Notes under the pieces: generated by a model | The model's input: only the letters and a program-made list of their open reading frames with translations | What the model was told of the DNA's origin: nothing | Database searches by the model: none | Part shown: positions 1 through 10,779 of the stretch, piece by piece | Numbering within the stretch: the stretch's first letter is position 1 | How the letters are laid out: each line of letters starts with the position of its first letter | Assembly (NCBI GenBank): GCA_021229015.1 | Contig: CM037782.1 | Span: 58,773,518 to 58,837,517 of the forward strand | DNA length: 64,000 nt | Source of the DNA: Solen grandis | Taxonomy: Eukaryota > Mollusca > Bivalvia > Adapedonta > Solenidae | Direction of reading: 5' to 3' | Translations under genes and position numbers: made by a program

Positions 1-204
1 CAAAGACCATAAGGTTAAACAAGTGTTTGTGGTATATTCAGGGACCACCAGTATTTGTTGTATTGCAGGCTGAGCACCAGAAACATCTGTCCAAGACACG
101 CCTCACTGATTCTCAACAGAAGGGTGCTGACAATCACACTACAACCAACCAATACCTGATATAGAGTGCTGTGGTTTTACTCTTTTTTTTTTTTTTTTAA
201 CGCA

Positions 205-428
205 GTCTGTCCTAGAGCCAAGTTGTTAGATGGTCTGCCTGATTGGGGAAGTTGTGGGTTTGTATCCTTGGTGTTGACCTATGGTAGTTGTATCTGGTAT
301 ACCTCCTGTGCTCAGGTTTAGTTCTGGAAAGTGTTTCCTTGGTGTAAGGATGTGACTTGGTGTGGGAACATGCCCCCTGTCTTCCATATGATGCCACTAT
401 TAAAAATGCCACCAACTTTCCTGACAAA
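205..428 (+). repeat. tRNA-derived SINE-like repeat
   Basis: After a poly-T tract (about 183-198) there is a tRNA-like head: an A-box-like stretch (tagatggtctgcctgattgg) and a B-box-like gtgggtttgtatcc about 30 bases on. The layout resembles the SINE heads elsewhere in the window (for example 47966-48285). The tail is not matched to another copy here, so the family is unassigned. Confidence 0.4.
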
Positions 429-1149
429 ACTTTTCAGGAAAGTGAAATTGTAAATGGAAACAATCTGTAACCCATTTCAAGACAGACATGCCATATTTAA
501 TTATTATTCAAGTGAGATTCCTGTAAATCTCGATCTGCCCAGCTGATAAAGATTAATACTAGTTCTAGAGGCCATTTTCTTTATATTTTTCATGAGGTAT
601 AGAGTTGTCATCAACTTCACTTTGAACTTGAAACATTCAGATCTTTTGTTCCTGTATGTTAGATATTATGAATAAACTTAGCCAGTCTCTGGTTTTGGGT
701 GCTTAGTCGGACTCCTGTTATGGTGTCTGTGATTTATCTTTTCCAGTACTGGAGAAACTGTCGTCTTTGCCTGCCGGAATCAAATCCTGTAATGCAAGGT
801 GAGATGGTCTAGCATAGTTTTTCTCTTGTTCTGTGGTTGTTTTATACAAAACTCCAAGCAAAGGAAATATACCAGTTGCATTTTTAACAATGACCGTATA
901 TCACTTACTATCTCCCTGTTACAGACTACACTAAGTACGTGGCCACTATGATTGAGCATCATCCATTCTCAAATGATAGAAAATTCAACATAAGATTAAT
1001 AATTCTACAAGAACTTTACTTTCACCGTCTTACTTTTGATCGAATCTGACAGAGTTTTTTCCAAAATCAAAATGAATAAGCTCCTGAGTATCACATTAAA
1101 ATGTTCTTTCAGAAAAGTTCAACCAAATGTTTTAATAGCATAAATACGT
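429..1149. other. Gene-free stretch
   Basis: AT-rich sequence with no convincing coding frame, no internal repeat and no match that I can see elsewhere in the window. Confidence 0.5.
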
Positions 1150-1305
1150 TACCTGTTATTACTTCAGGTATGTGTCTATTTGTGCACGCTTCCAAAAACA
1201 GAGTCCGCAAAATAAACCATTCCCTAAAACCCCCTAGTTACCGGAAGTGTAACCCCGTTCTCCAATTGTGTTTTGGAAGCATCGAGTTTCAGTGGGTTAC
1301 CTTGT
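1150..1305 (+). repeat. Left inverted terminal repeat of the DIRS-like element
   Basis: The stretch with ttattacttcaggtatgt, tatttgtgcac, ttccaaaaacagag, gcaaaataaacca and accccgttctcca reappears in the same order, reverse-complemented, at 7020-7162. Confidence 0.8.
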
Positions 1306-1614
1306 GTGTCCCTTTCTTGATAGCTTCTGTGCGTACAGCTCTCCTTTCTTATCTTTTCATAGCCTCGGCTGTGTTGTTTATATTGTTCTCTTAGTTTTAT
1401 TCTATATTCGTGTAGAATTCCCTATTTCCGTCCCGCATCGGGACCTTTTGCCTTGTGTCACGGGTTTCCGTGCTTCGGCTCCCGTGACATGGTTTATTAT
1501 TTATTGATTTTGTATATACTGTTGTCTCGTTTCGAGATTTTTCCTTTTACGGGTTTTCTTCGGTCTTCCCGTCTTTTATTTTGCATACATTGTTCTTTTG
1601 TATAGCTATTTAAT

Positions 1615-2505
1615 ATGTCGCAGTCCCGGGGTTCCTGCGGACTGTTAAGGCGTCCTGGGATTCCCATCAGTCCTGCCTATCATGTTCAGGATGCTCTAGG
1701 GTCGACACTTGCACCGTTTGCGCTTCGGGACAGCGAGATATGGAAGAAAGCCTCCTCCGTCGGTTCTTACTCTTCCCGGAAAAGGAAGGCCTCATTTCCT
1801 CCTCCTTCTCCGGGTTCAGCGCTGCTGGGGGGTCGGAGTCCTCTCCCCCTCCTAGGAAGAAGGCTTCCCGCCCCTCTCCGGAGAGGCCGCCTTCATCTCC
1901 TGGCTCCCTTCCCGGCTCTCCTTGTGTCAGCCCAGGGGGCAGTCAAGGAGACCACTCCGACCGGTCACCGGTCCACGGGCATGACCGGTCAAGTACGTGA
2001 TCGTAGTCATAGCAAAGCTCCCGACCGGTCACCGGTCAGGTCTAGTCACCGGTCAAGACCGGTCCGACCATCACGGGACCGGTCACCGGGTATAACTGCC
2101 AGGGACCGGTCACCGGTCAGGACCGGTCACCGGGCACCGGTCACCGACCACTACTCACCGGTCACCGGGCACCGGTCAACAGGCACCGGTCACCGGTCAC
2201 CGGTCATCATTCACCGGGCACCGGTCATCATTCACGGTCCCGGTCAACATCGGTCTCAGAGACCCAAGACCGGTCATCACCGGTCATCGGCGAGAGATCT
2301 GCACAGATCGACGGCCAGGTGGCCCATCACGCTAGACGTGTGGGTCGCCGGTCTTCGCCGATTTTGTCCGAGAATTCGGATTCGAGTTTTTCATCAGGCA
2401 GCCCTGCGGTTTCTCCGCTTCGGCCACCTCCTCTTCCACGTTCAAGGGTGCCAAGAAACGGTCCCACAACCGTTCCCCGGGTCTTTCCGGTCACCGGTCC
2501 CCTAG
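1615..2505 (+). CDS. Gag-like RS/RSP-rich ORF of the DIRS-like element
   Basis: A 296-codon frame starts at ATG 1615, about 310 bases inside the left terminal repeat, which is the expected place for the first ORF of a DIRS element. The N-terminal third is rich in Ser, Pro, Gly and Arg. Residues about 115-235 are built on an ACCGGTC-type tandem repeat and read as runs of Arg-Ser-Pro, His-Arg-Ser and Arg-Ser-Pro-Val. Such basic low-complexity tracts are common in retroelement Gag proteins and would suit RNA binding. No zinc knuckle is visible. The end at 2505 may be a frameshift, because another frame stays open to 2690. Naming it Gag rests on position and composition, not on a recognised domain. 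Confidence 0.5.
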   Translation: MSQSRGSCGLLRRPGIPISPAYHVQDALGSTLAPFALRDSEIWKKASSVGSYSSRKRKASFPPPSPGSALLGGRSPLPLLGRRLPAPLRRGRLHLLAPFPALLVSAQGAVKETTPTGHRSTGMTGQVRDRSHSKAPDRSPVRSSHRSRPVRPSRDRSPGITARDRSPVRTGHRAPVTDHYSPVTGHRSTGTGHRSPVIIHRAPVIIHGPGQHRSQRPKTGHHRSSARDLHRSTARWPITLDVWVAGLRRFCPRIRIRVFHQAALRFLRFGHLLFHVQGCQETVPQPFPGSFRSPVP

Positions 2506-2530
2506 CTCTGCTACTCGGACCGGTCACCTT
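1960..2530 (+). repeat. ACCGGTC-type short tandem/interspersed repeat
   Basis: The core accggtca recurs dozens of times, often abutting (for example 1961-2000, 2025-2070, 2100-2230), with single-base slippage. It lies inside the gag-like ORF and gives it an Arg/Ser/Pro/His-rich middle. Confidence 0.85.
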
Positions 2531-4249
2531 TACGCTCCACCACGTCTTCGAGGGTTCAAAGTGCGGATGTCTCAGCGCAACCCCAGACTTTGACCCTTCC
2601 ACATGGTGGGTCCCACATGATGGGGGAATACGCCAGGCTGTTCAGCTCTGCCCTCCTCCACCGTCATTCCGGGTGAACTTCTTCTTCTAGGAGGGATCGG
2701 GTTTCTCTGCCACCAGAGACCCTTGATCATAGACTATTCCTTCAGTCTCCTCCCTCCTCGGCCCACGGGCTTTCTTCCCAAGCCCCTTGGGGCCCTTTTT
2801 TTCCCTCCTTTCCCTTTTTCATGGGTTTTCCCCCCCAGGTGTTCCCCTTCGCCCCCTGGGCGGGTCTCCCCCCTCGACTCGCAACCCTATAGTGGGATGC
2901 CGATGGCAATTGGAGGATAAAATCCCCTTCAGCCCGGGGGAGGCCCCCTTATTTGCTGGGGTGCCTCTTTCTTCCCCTCGGCCACCGCGTTTCCCCAAAC
3001 CCGACTGACAATCCTTCTCTATGAGGACGAGGGTCCGGAATGGGTTTTCCCCATGGACAGGGCTGTTAGGGGTCTTTTCCCCCCCCTTCCTGATCAGTAT
3101 GAAAACCGGCCCCCCCCCTCCCGAAAGGGCGAAGGTTCCCTTGCCCTTGGGGAAGGGGCCAAAAGGGGGCCAAATCATGAACCCCGGGTTCCCCTTTTTT
3201 CCGGTCCCTTTCCTTTGGAGGATTTAATTTCTCCCCTAACCCGGGGCCCGGGGGGTTTTTTTCCCTTCGGACCTTGGCCTTTGGGTTTTTAAAACCCAAG
3301 ACCTACAATTTCCGGGGGTGTTTTTTCATCCCCCCGAAAGGCCCCTAAATGCGAGGGGGCCCGTAAGGGGGTCCCCCCCTTTTTTACCGCTTCACAAAGG
3401 CCCTGGATCGCTGGGAGCAACCTCCCCCCCTTTCCGGCTCCCCGGCATACTGACCCCTTCGGGCCGTTTTTCGGTCAAACTACAAAAAAGGATCTTTATT
3501 GTTCCGCAGGCTTTTTTAGAGGCCTTGCGCGAGGCAAAAAATTCATTTTCCTTTTCTCCCTTCCGGATACTGCTGCGGCGGGATCCATCCTGGGGGCCCC
3601 AAAACAAGCTATTTCTCTTTTCTCGAAAAAATTGGGTCCCCCCCCTTTTTTTTTTCCCTTTTTGGGGGCGAATGGGGAAGTCGGACCCTCCAGGGAGGAA
3701 AATGCAGGGCGCGGGGCCCCTTCAGCCCCCACTCCTACTTGGCCCCCCCTAAATTCCGGATACCGAAGAAACCTTGGTTTTTCCCCAAAACCCCGAAGAT
3801 CGGAAAAAGGGAAAAAGCCTCAATCTCCTTTCAGAGAACCCCTCCCCCAGGGGGCTCGCCAATCTGGTCCGCAGCGCCCACGATTTCCCCTTCATCGCCC
3901 CCCCTTTTTCCCCTACCAAAAAAGGGGGTGGGAAAAAAGGGGTGCGCCCTTTCTTCCGTTCCCTTAGATTGATTAGGGGGAAGAGTTTTTCCCCCCCTTC
4001 CCCGAGGGCAGAAAAACCTTTCTTTTATAGGGGGAAAAAAATCACCGACGACCAAGGGTCCTGTCTACGGAAACGGGACGGGTTCCGTTCAGTCGTCCCC
4101 CCCCCCTATCAGCCTCCCTTCACTCTCCCCCAATTCATCGTCTGGGACTCGCCATTTAAAATTTTTTGGAAAAAGGGGCGGTAAAAGGGCCGATTCCAAC
4201 CTCCCCGGGTTTTTTTACAGCCGTCCTTTCGGGTTTTCCCAAGAAGGAG

Positions 4250-5300
4250 GGGGGGTTTGCCCGGGGCAAGACCTTCCATTAAACTCCTTTTTTCCGAAGG
4301 GAAATTCAAAATGGAAAAAACTTCGCGCGGGCAGCCCCCCCCCCCGGGCACTGGGGGTTTTTCCCGGGTTTATGGGCTTACTTATGTTTCATCCTCCTCA
4401 TTCCGGGAAAAAACCCTTTGTTTCCCGGGTGGCCGAAAAGTCTACCTTTTGGCCCTTTCCTTGGGCCGTCTTCGGGCCCCCGAATCTTCACCAAAAAAGT
4501 TTTGGGTTTTGGGGCCAGGGGTTTATTTTCGCGGCCACCCCCTGGGTATTTTGACGACGGCTTCTTTTCACATGGACCCCCTCGTCTTCTCCGAGCTTCG
4601 AGGGGACAGCCAGCTCTCCGGAAAGGGGGTTTTTCCCAAATTCCCCAGGGAAAACGGGGGTTATCCCACCGAACTTCACGTTTTTGGGGGGGCAATTTCG
4701 ACCATAACGGCAGAAAATTCCGGAACCAACTCTTCTCTTTAACTTGGTTGGGGGTTTTTGCGTCGGAAAAGATCTCACCCCGGAAATTCCCATCGCTTCT
4801 CGGAGTACTCAAGCAGCAGCGGATTTGTTCCCCTGGGCCCCCCTTACATGCACCTCTTAGTTTTATACCCGATCTGGCGTCCCACGAGACCCTTTACGAC
4901 CTTCTTCCGGTTTTTCCCAATTGGTTCATCACTCATTGGGGAATTCCCCCCCTTTCTCCCCAAAGGGGGTTCCTCTTTCCTCCTCAACCGGAAAGTTCCC
5001 TTTCGGTGCCGGTCCGGGGTGTCATCGGAACCCTTTGGGGCCCGGCCTCGGGGGTTTGGCCCCCCGGGCAGTTCCTTATATCAACAACCTCGAATCAAAG
5101 GGTTTTATACCCTTTCGACTTTTTTCCTCTCATTCGAGGCAAAATTTTTTTGTACTAGGGGCAACCACGTTTCTCTTCATCCGCGGGACAGGGGGGGGGC
5201 ACTCGCCTTCTCTGTGCATGGAAGCTGGCCCCTTTTTTCATTGGGGTCGGTGTCTTCGGTACTCTTTTAAATCAGAATCCCGGGGTCGTCTAAATGTTCT
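4250..5300 (+). pseudogene. Reverse-transcriptase remnant of the DIRS-like element
   Basis: Across two frames the conserved RT blocks of DIRS elements can be followed. A KFKME segment (from about 4305) is followed by a Pro/Gly block where the 'DLxDAYFH' region should lie. In the frame of 4418-5158 come SLPFG (residues 8-12), GPRIFTK (20-26), then GYFDDGFF at residues 43-50, with the catalytic Tyr-Phe-Asp-Asp at 4547-4558. Spacing from LPFG to the YxDD box matches polymerase motifs B and C. Downstream to about 5300 the frame drifts and is rich in Pro, Gly and Phe. Repeated one- to four-base homopolymer insertions break the frame, so this copy as written encodes no working enzyme. Whether the breaks are biological or base-calling artefacts cannot be told from the sequence. 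Confidence 0.65.
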
Positions 5301-6568
5301 AGGGGGCCCAAAGTCCCGCACCCATTCTTTTTTCCCCCCGGGGAAGGGGAATTACTTCCTCGGTCGCGACAACTCTGTTTGCAAATTTTGGGGGTTTTCC
5401 GGTTTGGGATCTATTTTTTTACCGGGCGAAAACCAGTTTTTCCCCTGTTTGTGTCCCCGGGTATGGTTTCCCCGGCTTGGGGGATGATGCTCTGTCTGAA
5501 AACGGGCATCTATTTGTTATGCTTTTTCCCCACCGTTTTCTCTGTTTCCCCCTTTGTTCTAAGAAAACCCCGCGATCTCAGTGCCGGATCCCTTTTAGCT
5601 CCATTTTGGGGCCAAAACGGATTTGGTTCGGGGGCTTCGGGATCTTCTGAAGACGATCCTGTAAACTCCCCCTTTTTTCCCGGGGCCTTCTGTCACAAGG
5701 TGGGAAAACGGGGGCCCTTACGACAATCCCTGCGCTCTTCGTTTCACGCGGGGGTTTTTCCCCAAAAGCGGTTAGCAGAAGAAATTTTCGGCAAAATTGG
5801 GGGCCTCATTTTTCTAAACCGGGGGAAAAAATTACTCGATTGCACCGGGGAAAGGGGGAAGGGGCTCCGTTTTGGGGGTTTTCGCACGGCAGATTAACCG
5901 GGGTCAAACCCGCAGAAAATGCAACTTTCTAGTTTTTTTTTTTAACGAAAAAAAAACTTGGGGGCATTTCTATAAAGGGTTTTTAGGTCTATGTTATGAA
6001 AACGTTTAAATTTTTTACAACCCCTTTTCCTTTGGGTTTGGGTCCTTCTTTCGGAAATTTTCGTTTTTTTGAACTGTTGGCCCGGTTTTCTCGTTCTTAA
6101 CTCCAAAGGGGGGGTCTTTTTGTGTTTTACGGGTCTTTTAAGGCACCTTTTGAACCTCTTTCTGGGCCTCACTGCAAGTAACATGGAAAAGGGGCTTTCT
6201 TTAGCAATGGCGTCTTCAAAAACGTTGTAAAAATTTGCCTTTTCAATGGGAAAGGGGCAATTTCCTTTAAAAAAACTGATGGCTCTGTATTTTTTACTTT
6301 AAACCCCCGGTTTTTCCCGGCGAAAACCCAGTTTTCCCCTCGGTCTGTCCCCCTCCGGTGTTTTTCCCGGGGCCCTTTTCGGGGTTTTTCTCCAGGGGGG
6401 CCCCCGATCGGTTTCTTTGCCCGTTAAGCCTTGAATTTTTTCCTCCAGAAGGTTAAATCTTTAGGGGGGCTGTCTTCGATTTTTTCCCCCCAATAAAAAG
6501 GGGGGGGGAAGTTTCGGGGCATCAAATCCGTTGGGTAGCCTCAACTATCCCAAATTGCCTATTCATCT
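5301..6568 (+). other. Middle of the DIRS-like element, unreadable
   Basis: RNase H and the start of the recombinase would be expected here. The homopolymer-inflated sequence gives only broken frames with no motif I can defend. A run of T and A near 5930-5950 marks a change to AT-richer sequence. Confidence 0.5.
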
Positions 6569-6901
6569 TTGGACAGGGATCCCATCCTTTTTTTAAATTT
6601 TAAAACCCCCAAACTCCCCTGCTTGCGCTTTTTTGGGGTTTCTTTAAAAAAATCTCCCATGGACGATATTCTCAAAGCGGCCCTTTTGGGAAACTTTTAC
6701 TACTTTTTTTTCCTTTTTTTCTCCCCCCCGGCTAACCAATCACAAAAAAATTTTGGGTTTGGGGCCACTTTTAGTGGGTCAACAATATTTAAACATCTGT
6801 CTGGCCTCGGCGGCTTTGGTCGTTTTCTACTTCGGGGAAACGCTGAATCAAGGGGTTTTTTTTTACAACCTCCCGGGCCCTTTGCGACGAAGTCTACCTG
6901 A
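6569..6901 (+). pseudogene. Tyrosine-recombinase C-terminal remnant of the DIRS-like element
   Basis: The frame contains SPMDDILKAALLGN (coding from about 6653) followed by a Phe/Tyr-rich block. This matches the end of DIRS-type tyrosine recombinases, where an '(I/M)xDILxAxxW' helix precedes the 'TFxxFYL' segment carrying the catalytic tyrosine. Further on, a Gly-Leu-Gly-Pro-Leu-Leu-Val-Gly-Gln-Gln stretch in the frame of 6753-6947 resembles the usual last residues of DIRS recombinases. The arginine and HxxR motifs upstream are not legible because of frameshifts. The piece lies just inside the right inverted repeat, as expected for the last ORF of such an element. Confidence 0.6.
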
Positions 6902-7019
6902 AGTAAAACAGGAAATTTTTTCTATTAAAAAAAATTTTTTTTTGTAAAATTAATTTTTTAAAATTTAAAAACTTACCGTTATTACAGAGTTTTCCCCCCC
7001 CCCTTTCCCCCCTTTCGGC

Positions 7020-7162
7020 GGTTTTACCCTTTGATGCTTCATATACAATGGAGAACGGGGTTTTTTCTTCCCCGGGGGTGGGGTTTAGGGATGGTTTATT
7101 TTGCGGGCTCTGTTTTGGAAGCTGTGCACAAATAGAAAACATACCTGAAGTAATAACCGGTT
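7020..7162 (-). repeat. Right inverted terminal repeat of the DIRS-like element
   Basis: The reverse complement reads through accccgttctcca, gcccgcaaaataaacca, cttccaaaacagag, tatttgtgcac and ttattacttcaggtatgt, colinear with 1150-1305. Extra C, G and T bases in runs distinguish it from the left copy. Confidence 0.8.
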
Positions 7163-7289
7163 TAAATAAATTTTTAATTAAAATTTAAAATTTTTTTTTT
7201 TAAATTTCATTTTTTATCCGCCCCTTAAATATTTTATATAAGAAAAAAAACGAATAGTATTGAAATTTCTGGGTTTTTCCCGGGTTTTT

Positions 7290-7405
7290 TAAACTGAACC
7301 ATCACTTCACCCCTCATCACGTGAGGGGTTTTCTAGGGGGATTGTGGCTTTCCCTGTGAGGAAGCCTTCCAACTGGCTTGTGGGGGGTTTTTGGGGGTCC
7401 TTTTT
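7290..7405 (+). repeat. SINE1 fragment with distorted homopolymers
   Basis: The stretch gtgaggaagccttccaactggcttgtgg (7358-7385) and the tcacttcacccctcatcacgtgaggg upstream match the tRNA-related half of SINE1 (compare the reverse complement of 8562-8799), with inflated runs of T and G. It shows that the poor-quality stretch continues past the DIRS element to the gap. Confidence 0.55.
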
Positions 7406-7473
7406 AGCTACTTCTTTACCCTTTTTTGGGCTTTTCCCCCTTTAAAAAACCCTTTTTTCCCCATAGAGGAAAC

Positions 7474-7573
7474 NNNNNNNNNNNNNNNNNNNNNNNNNNN
7501 NNNNNNNNNNNNNNNNNNNNNNNNNNNNNNNNNNNNNNNNNNNNNNNNNNNNNNNNNNNNNNNNNNNNNNNNN
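7474..7573. other. Assembly gap (100 N)
   Basis: Exactly 100 unknown bases, the usual placeholder for a gap of unspecified size. The sequence before it is homopolymer-distorted. The sequence after it starts inside a minisatellite. Confidence 0.99.
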
Positions 7574-7806
7574 TTATCATCATGTGGGGTTGTTATGTCA
7601 TCTTGTTGGGTTGTTATGTCATAATGTGGGGTTGTAATATCATCATGTGAGGTCGTTATGTCATTTTGTTGTGTTGTTATATCATCATGTGGGGTTGTAA
7701 TATCATCATATAAGTTTGTAATATTATCGTGTGAGGTTGTAATGTCATCTTGTTGGGTTGTTATATCATCATGTGGGGTTGTAATATTATCATGTAAGGT
7801 TATATA
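7574..7806 (+). repeat. 21-bp minisatellite
   Basis: About 11 units of the type gttgttatgtcatcttgttgg / gttgtaatatcatcatgtggg, period 21. Because 21 is divisible by three, one frame stays open and reads as repeated Ser-Ser-Cys-Gly-Val-Val. This is a product of the period and is not evidence of a gene. Confidence 0.85.
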
Positions 7807-7839
7807 TGTTAATGGGTTTGTATCCTTTTGGGGTGCATT

Positions 7840-8045
7840 CCTTGATGTCCACTTTAATTGCTGTGTGGTCGAAAACTGATGTTAAATTGACTTCTGTGAT
7901 GTTAAATTGACTTGCTGTGTGGTGCAACTGTCCTTCTGTGATGTCCAATTGACTTGCTGTGTGATGCAACTTTGTCATTCTGTTACATCCACTTGAATTG
8001 CTGTGTGGTGCAGTTTTCCTTCTGTGATGTTCAGTTGACATTGTG
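7840..8045 (+). repeat. About 42-bp degenerate tandem repeat
   Basis: Around five diverged units share tgctgtgtggtgcaa, ccttctgtgatgt and aattgact. The inverted right arm at about 11050-11140 contains the same words in reverse complement (gcaccacacc, gaaggacaactgcacc). Confidence 0.65.
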
Positions 8046-8470
8046 ATCGGTTGATTAGTATTACATTCTGGTCATTAATATGCTGTCATGTAAGGTAGTA
8101 TGATGTGATGTTGTTCTCTCCTATTTGGTTCATTCGGCACATGTACTGTTCGGATGAAGTCCGAAATGTTGCGCATTGACGACACCGAGTTGGTCATTTC
8201 TTTATTTTCATTTCTTTTATGTTGGATAATAAGGGACACATCCAAATTTTAAGATTCCTTTGTGTTAGACAATATGCAAACTTGTATATTTGTCAAGTTT
8301 TGAAGTTGAAAAAACCCACATTCTATTTTTTTTCCAAATTCTCAATAAAGATTCAGTTTTAGTTATAAAATGCAAACATGTTTCGTTTTGCATTTTATTT
8401 TTACATTTTAAGATTTCTTACATCAGTGGCTTTCATCTGAATAGATAAAAAAATAAACTGCGAGCATTGG
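7850..8470 (+). repeat. Left arm of a large inverted repeat
   Basis: The arm includes gatcggttgattagtattacat (about 8046), ttcattcggcacatgtactgttcg (about 8135), tgttagacaatatgcaaac (about 8264) and the block with cttacatcagtggctttcatctga (about 8417). Each returns in reverse complement, in reversed order, at 9235-9385 and 10780-11140. Confidence 0.8.
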
Positions 8471-8561
8471 CTAGCGTTTTATATTTTCTAAAACGAGCAG
8501 GATAAACTTATCTTCATTCAACACTTACCAAGTATTCTATTTATCCTATTATTTCAGACTA

Positions 8562-8799
8562 TGACTTGACTATTTGAGTTTACCGTCGCTTCGACAGTAT
8601 TTCAGTCATATAGCGATACAGTTGGAGGAAGACCCCGAATGCACGGAGGCATTCGGGTAGAACCACCGACCTACCGCAAGCCAGCTGGAAGACTTCCTCA
8701 CATGAAAACCCTGATGACCCTGCCGGTATTCGAACCCACACGGTGAGGAGCTGAGTGAGTGTTAAAGTCAGCGACTTTACCCTCTCGGCCACGGAGGCC
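8562..8799 (-). repeat. SINE1 (tRNA-derived), full-length-like copy
   Basis: Read on the minus strand, it starts with a tRNA-like head: an A box ggccgagagggta at about 8777-8790, a long-variable-arm-type spacer and a B box ggttcgaatacc at about 8725-8736. A body with the gacttcctccaac and cgctatatgactgaaatactgtcgaagcgacgg words follows, and it ends in a TCAAGTCA-type tail. The A-box context resembles class II (Ser/Leu-type) tRNAs. It lies between the arms of the large inverted repeat. A 104-codon plus-strand frame from 8755 begins inside it and is probably chance. Confidence 0.85.
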
Positions 8800-9234
8800 G
8801 AAGCAATTTCAAAGCAATACACAGAAAGAATTAAAAGAAAGAACGTAGCATCACTTGACCTTCAACACCGTGACGTCATACATGCAGTAAACAGGAAAGT
8901 AGTCACGGATGACGTCAGAATATATAAACAATCACAAGTGAGCACAAAGCTAAGTTTATTCGATAGGCAGTTTATACCACAATGTAAGTCTGGTGATAGG
9001 ATAAACTGTATTCAACAACTTTTGATAAAATATGTTGAAAATATTACAATGATAAAAAAAAACCTTTGAGCCACCTTTTCTTGTAGATCAAACTAAAACT
9101 TTTTATTCAGAACTAAGTAAAAAATGCGTAATAAAATATAAACGTTTCGCTTAGACAATTGAACATAACAGATAGTTTTCTTTGATTTCCATTCATTTGT
9201 AATACTTTTAACTAATTACAGTTTTGTCATGTCG

Positions 9235-9385
9235 TAAAATGCAATGTATTCTATCAGGAGATATTTTCTTTATCTTTTCAGATGAAATCTACTGATGTAA
9301 GAAAATTCTTAAATGCAAAACATAGTTACGTTTGCTTTTTTAACTTAAACTGCATTTTTATTGAGAATTTGCATAAAAACACTGG
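9235..9385 (-). repeat. Inner right arm of the large inverted repeat
   Basis: The reverse complement matches 8335-8460, for example aaattctcaataaa, cttacatcagtagatttcatctga and gataaa. Confidence 0.8.
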
Positions 9386-10779
9386 CGTAGCTTCCTATAA
9401 GCACAAGAATCTGTGCCATGTTTCGATTTATTATAAACAATATTATATTTATATGTAACGTAAAATTAAATGTTTTTCAATAACGAGTGAGTTTGAAAAA
9501 ACGTGTTTTTCTTTGAACATCTCAACAGTTATCTAAATTTTAAATTATTGAAAATACTGAAAATTGGTCTTCCAGTTCAGTAAACTGGCAAAACCACAAA
9601 CTATATTATCTCAAAAATGAAATGACGGTTTACTGCAGACGTAATTCACACGCACGCACTGTTCATACATGCGTAAATTATTACCAAAACTATGACAGAT
9701 ATCTCTTAAGAGTGTCGCTGTAAAGTACATGAATTATATATATTATGGCTACACCATTCCTATCAAAGACACATTTCTTTGGTAATAATCTGCTTTACGG
9801 TAATTTGATTTTATGAGGCAAAATGCATAAATTTACTTTTCTCCTCTGGGTGTTTAAGGGTACATATTTTATAAACGGCAGACCTAAAACAAGTTAATAA
9901 TTCTGCTTGAAACTTGTATATTGCCTTTGAGACTTCCGTTTTTTCTAATGCAAATGCACTAATGCACGAAACTATATGTTCTATTTATGTAAAATATTTA
10001 TGCATCGATATGACGATGCTTAAGAGCGTTAATTATGTGTTTTCTGTTATTAAATTTACAATATAGGGAGTATGTCAACAGGATGTCCATATAGGGACAT
10101 AGGTTTCATTGTTTGATTAATACATAGAGGAAATGTCTTTGTTTTGAGTGAAAATGGAAAATATCTCATCGAGAAGTGATTTAATTTAATATATTCAAGA
10201 GTGCGTAGCGCGCGCGTGAAAATGTTAAGATTGTACATGTATCACCTCGTATTCCATATTCACTCAAAATAAATTTTGTTTTTATTTTATGTTTATTGCT
10301 GCTACATATCCATGTACATACCCTTTATATGTAAAAAGGTAGTCCCGGCAGATCTATTTCACCCACATTGTGTGAGATATAGATATAATCTCACTGATAA
10401 AACACATTATTTCAACAGAAAGCATTAAATAAAAACTCTAATGTCAGTCCCACGTGTAATTCAAACACACACACGTAACAATAATTATTACAAATTCATG
10501 ATATTAGGTGCTTACATACGACAGATCTAGATCTCAGAGCGTTATGAGTGAGAGTCATGAGTGTAAAGGCTACTTATGAGTATTTAATAATAACTTGAAA
10601 TTCTACATAAAATTGGTATAGTCCCTTTAAAAAGAAAGCCTCAAAACCAATCAGATTGTTCCCACGGCCATGCAAATATCCAAAGTCCCCCGACAGATCC
10701 TCCGCGGTAGGAAAACATACCTACACATTTAGTGAATCCAAGCTAGGCTCCTGAAAAATACTACTAGAATGTGACTTTT
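9386..10779. other. Gene-free stretch interrupting the right arm
   Basis: About 1.4 kb of AT-rich sequence with no defensible ORF and no match in the left arm. It separates the inner and outer parts of the right arm and is probably a later insertion. Confidence 0.5.

Larger units (their letters stand above)
1150..7162 (+). mobile_element. DIRS-like tyrosine-recombinase retrotransposon, degraded
   Basis: Inverted repeats at 1150-1305 and 7020-7162 bracket, in the order expected for DIRS elements, an Arg/Ser/Pro-rich gag-like ORF (1615-2505), reverse-transcriptase remnants (about 4250-5300, including an LPFG-type motif and YFDD) and a recombinase C-terminus (about 6569-6800). DIRS elements integrate with a tyrosine recombinase instead of a DDE integrase and often carry inverted terminal repeats. 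From about 2.7 kb to the gap at 7474 the frames break constantly because runs of C, G, T and A are abnormally long. This looks like poor consensus quality as much as natural decay. I did not identify a complete RNase H or methyltransferase domain. Confidence 0.75.

Noticed and set aside
2723..5897. Many overlapping Pro/Gly/Phe-rich ORFs on both strands
   Set aside because: They are shadows of homopolymer-inflated sequence. Only the RT and recombinase motifs of the DIRS-like element are defensible.
7391..7650. Frames running through the 100-N gap
   Set aside because: The reading passes through unknown bases and then a 21-bp minisatellite, so it has no meaning as a protein.
8715..8799. tRNA gene
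   Set aside because: A and B boxes are present, but they continue into a repeated body with a tail and several copies exist. It is a SINE, not a functional tRNA gene.
8755..9069. 104-codon plus-strand ORF
   Set aside because: It starts in the tRNA-like head of an antisense SINE1 and runs into the inverted repeat. No domain or conservation is visible.
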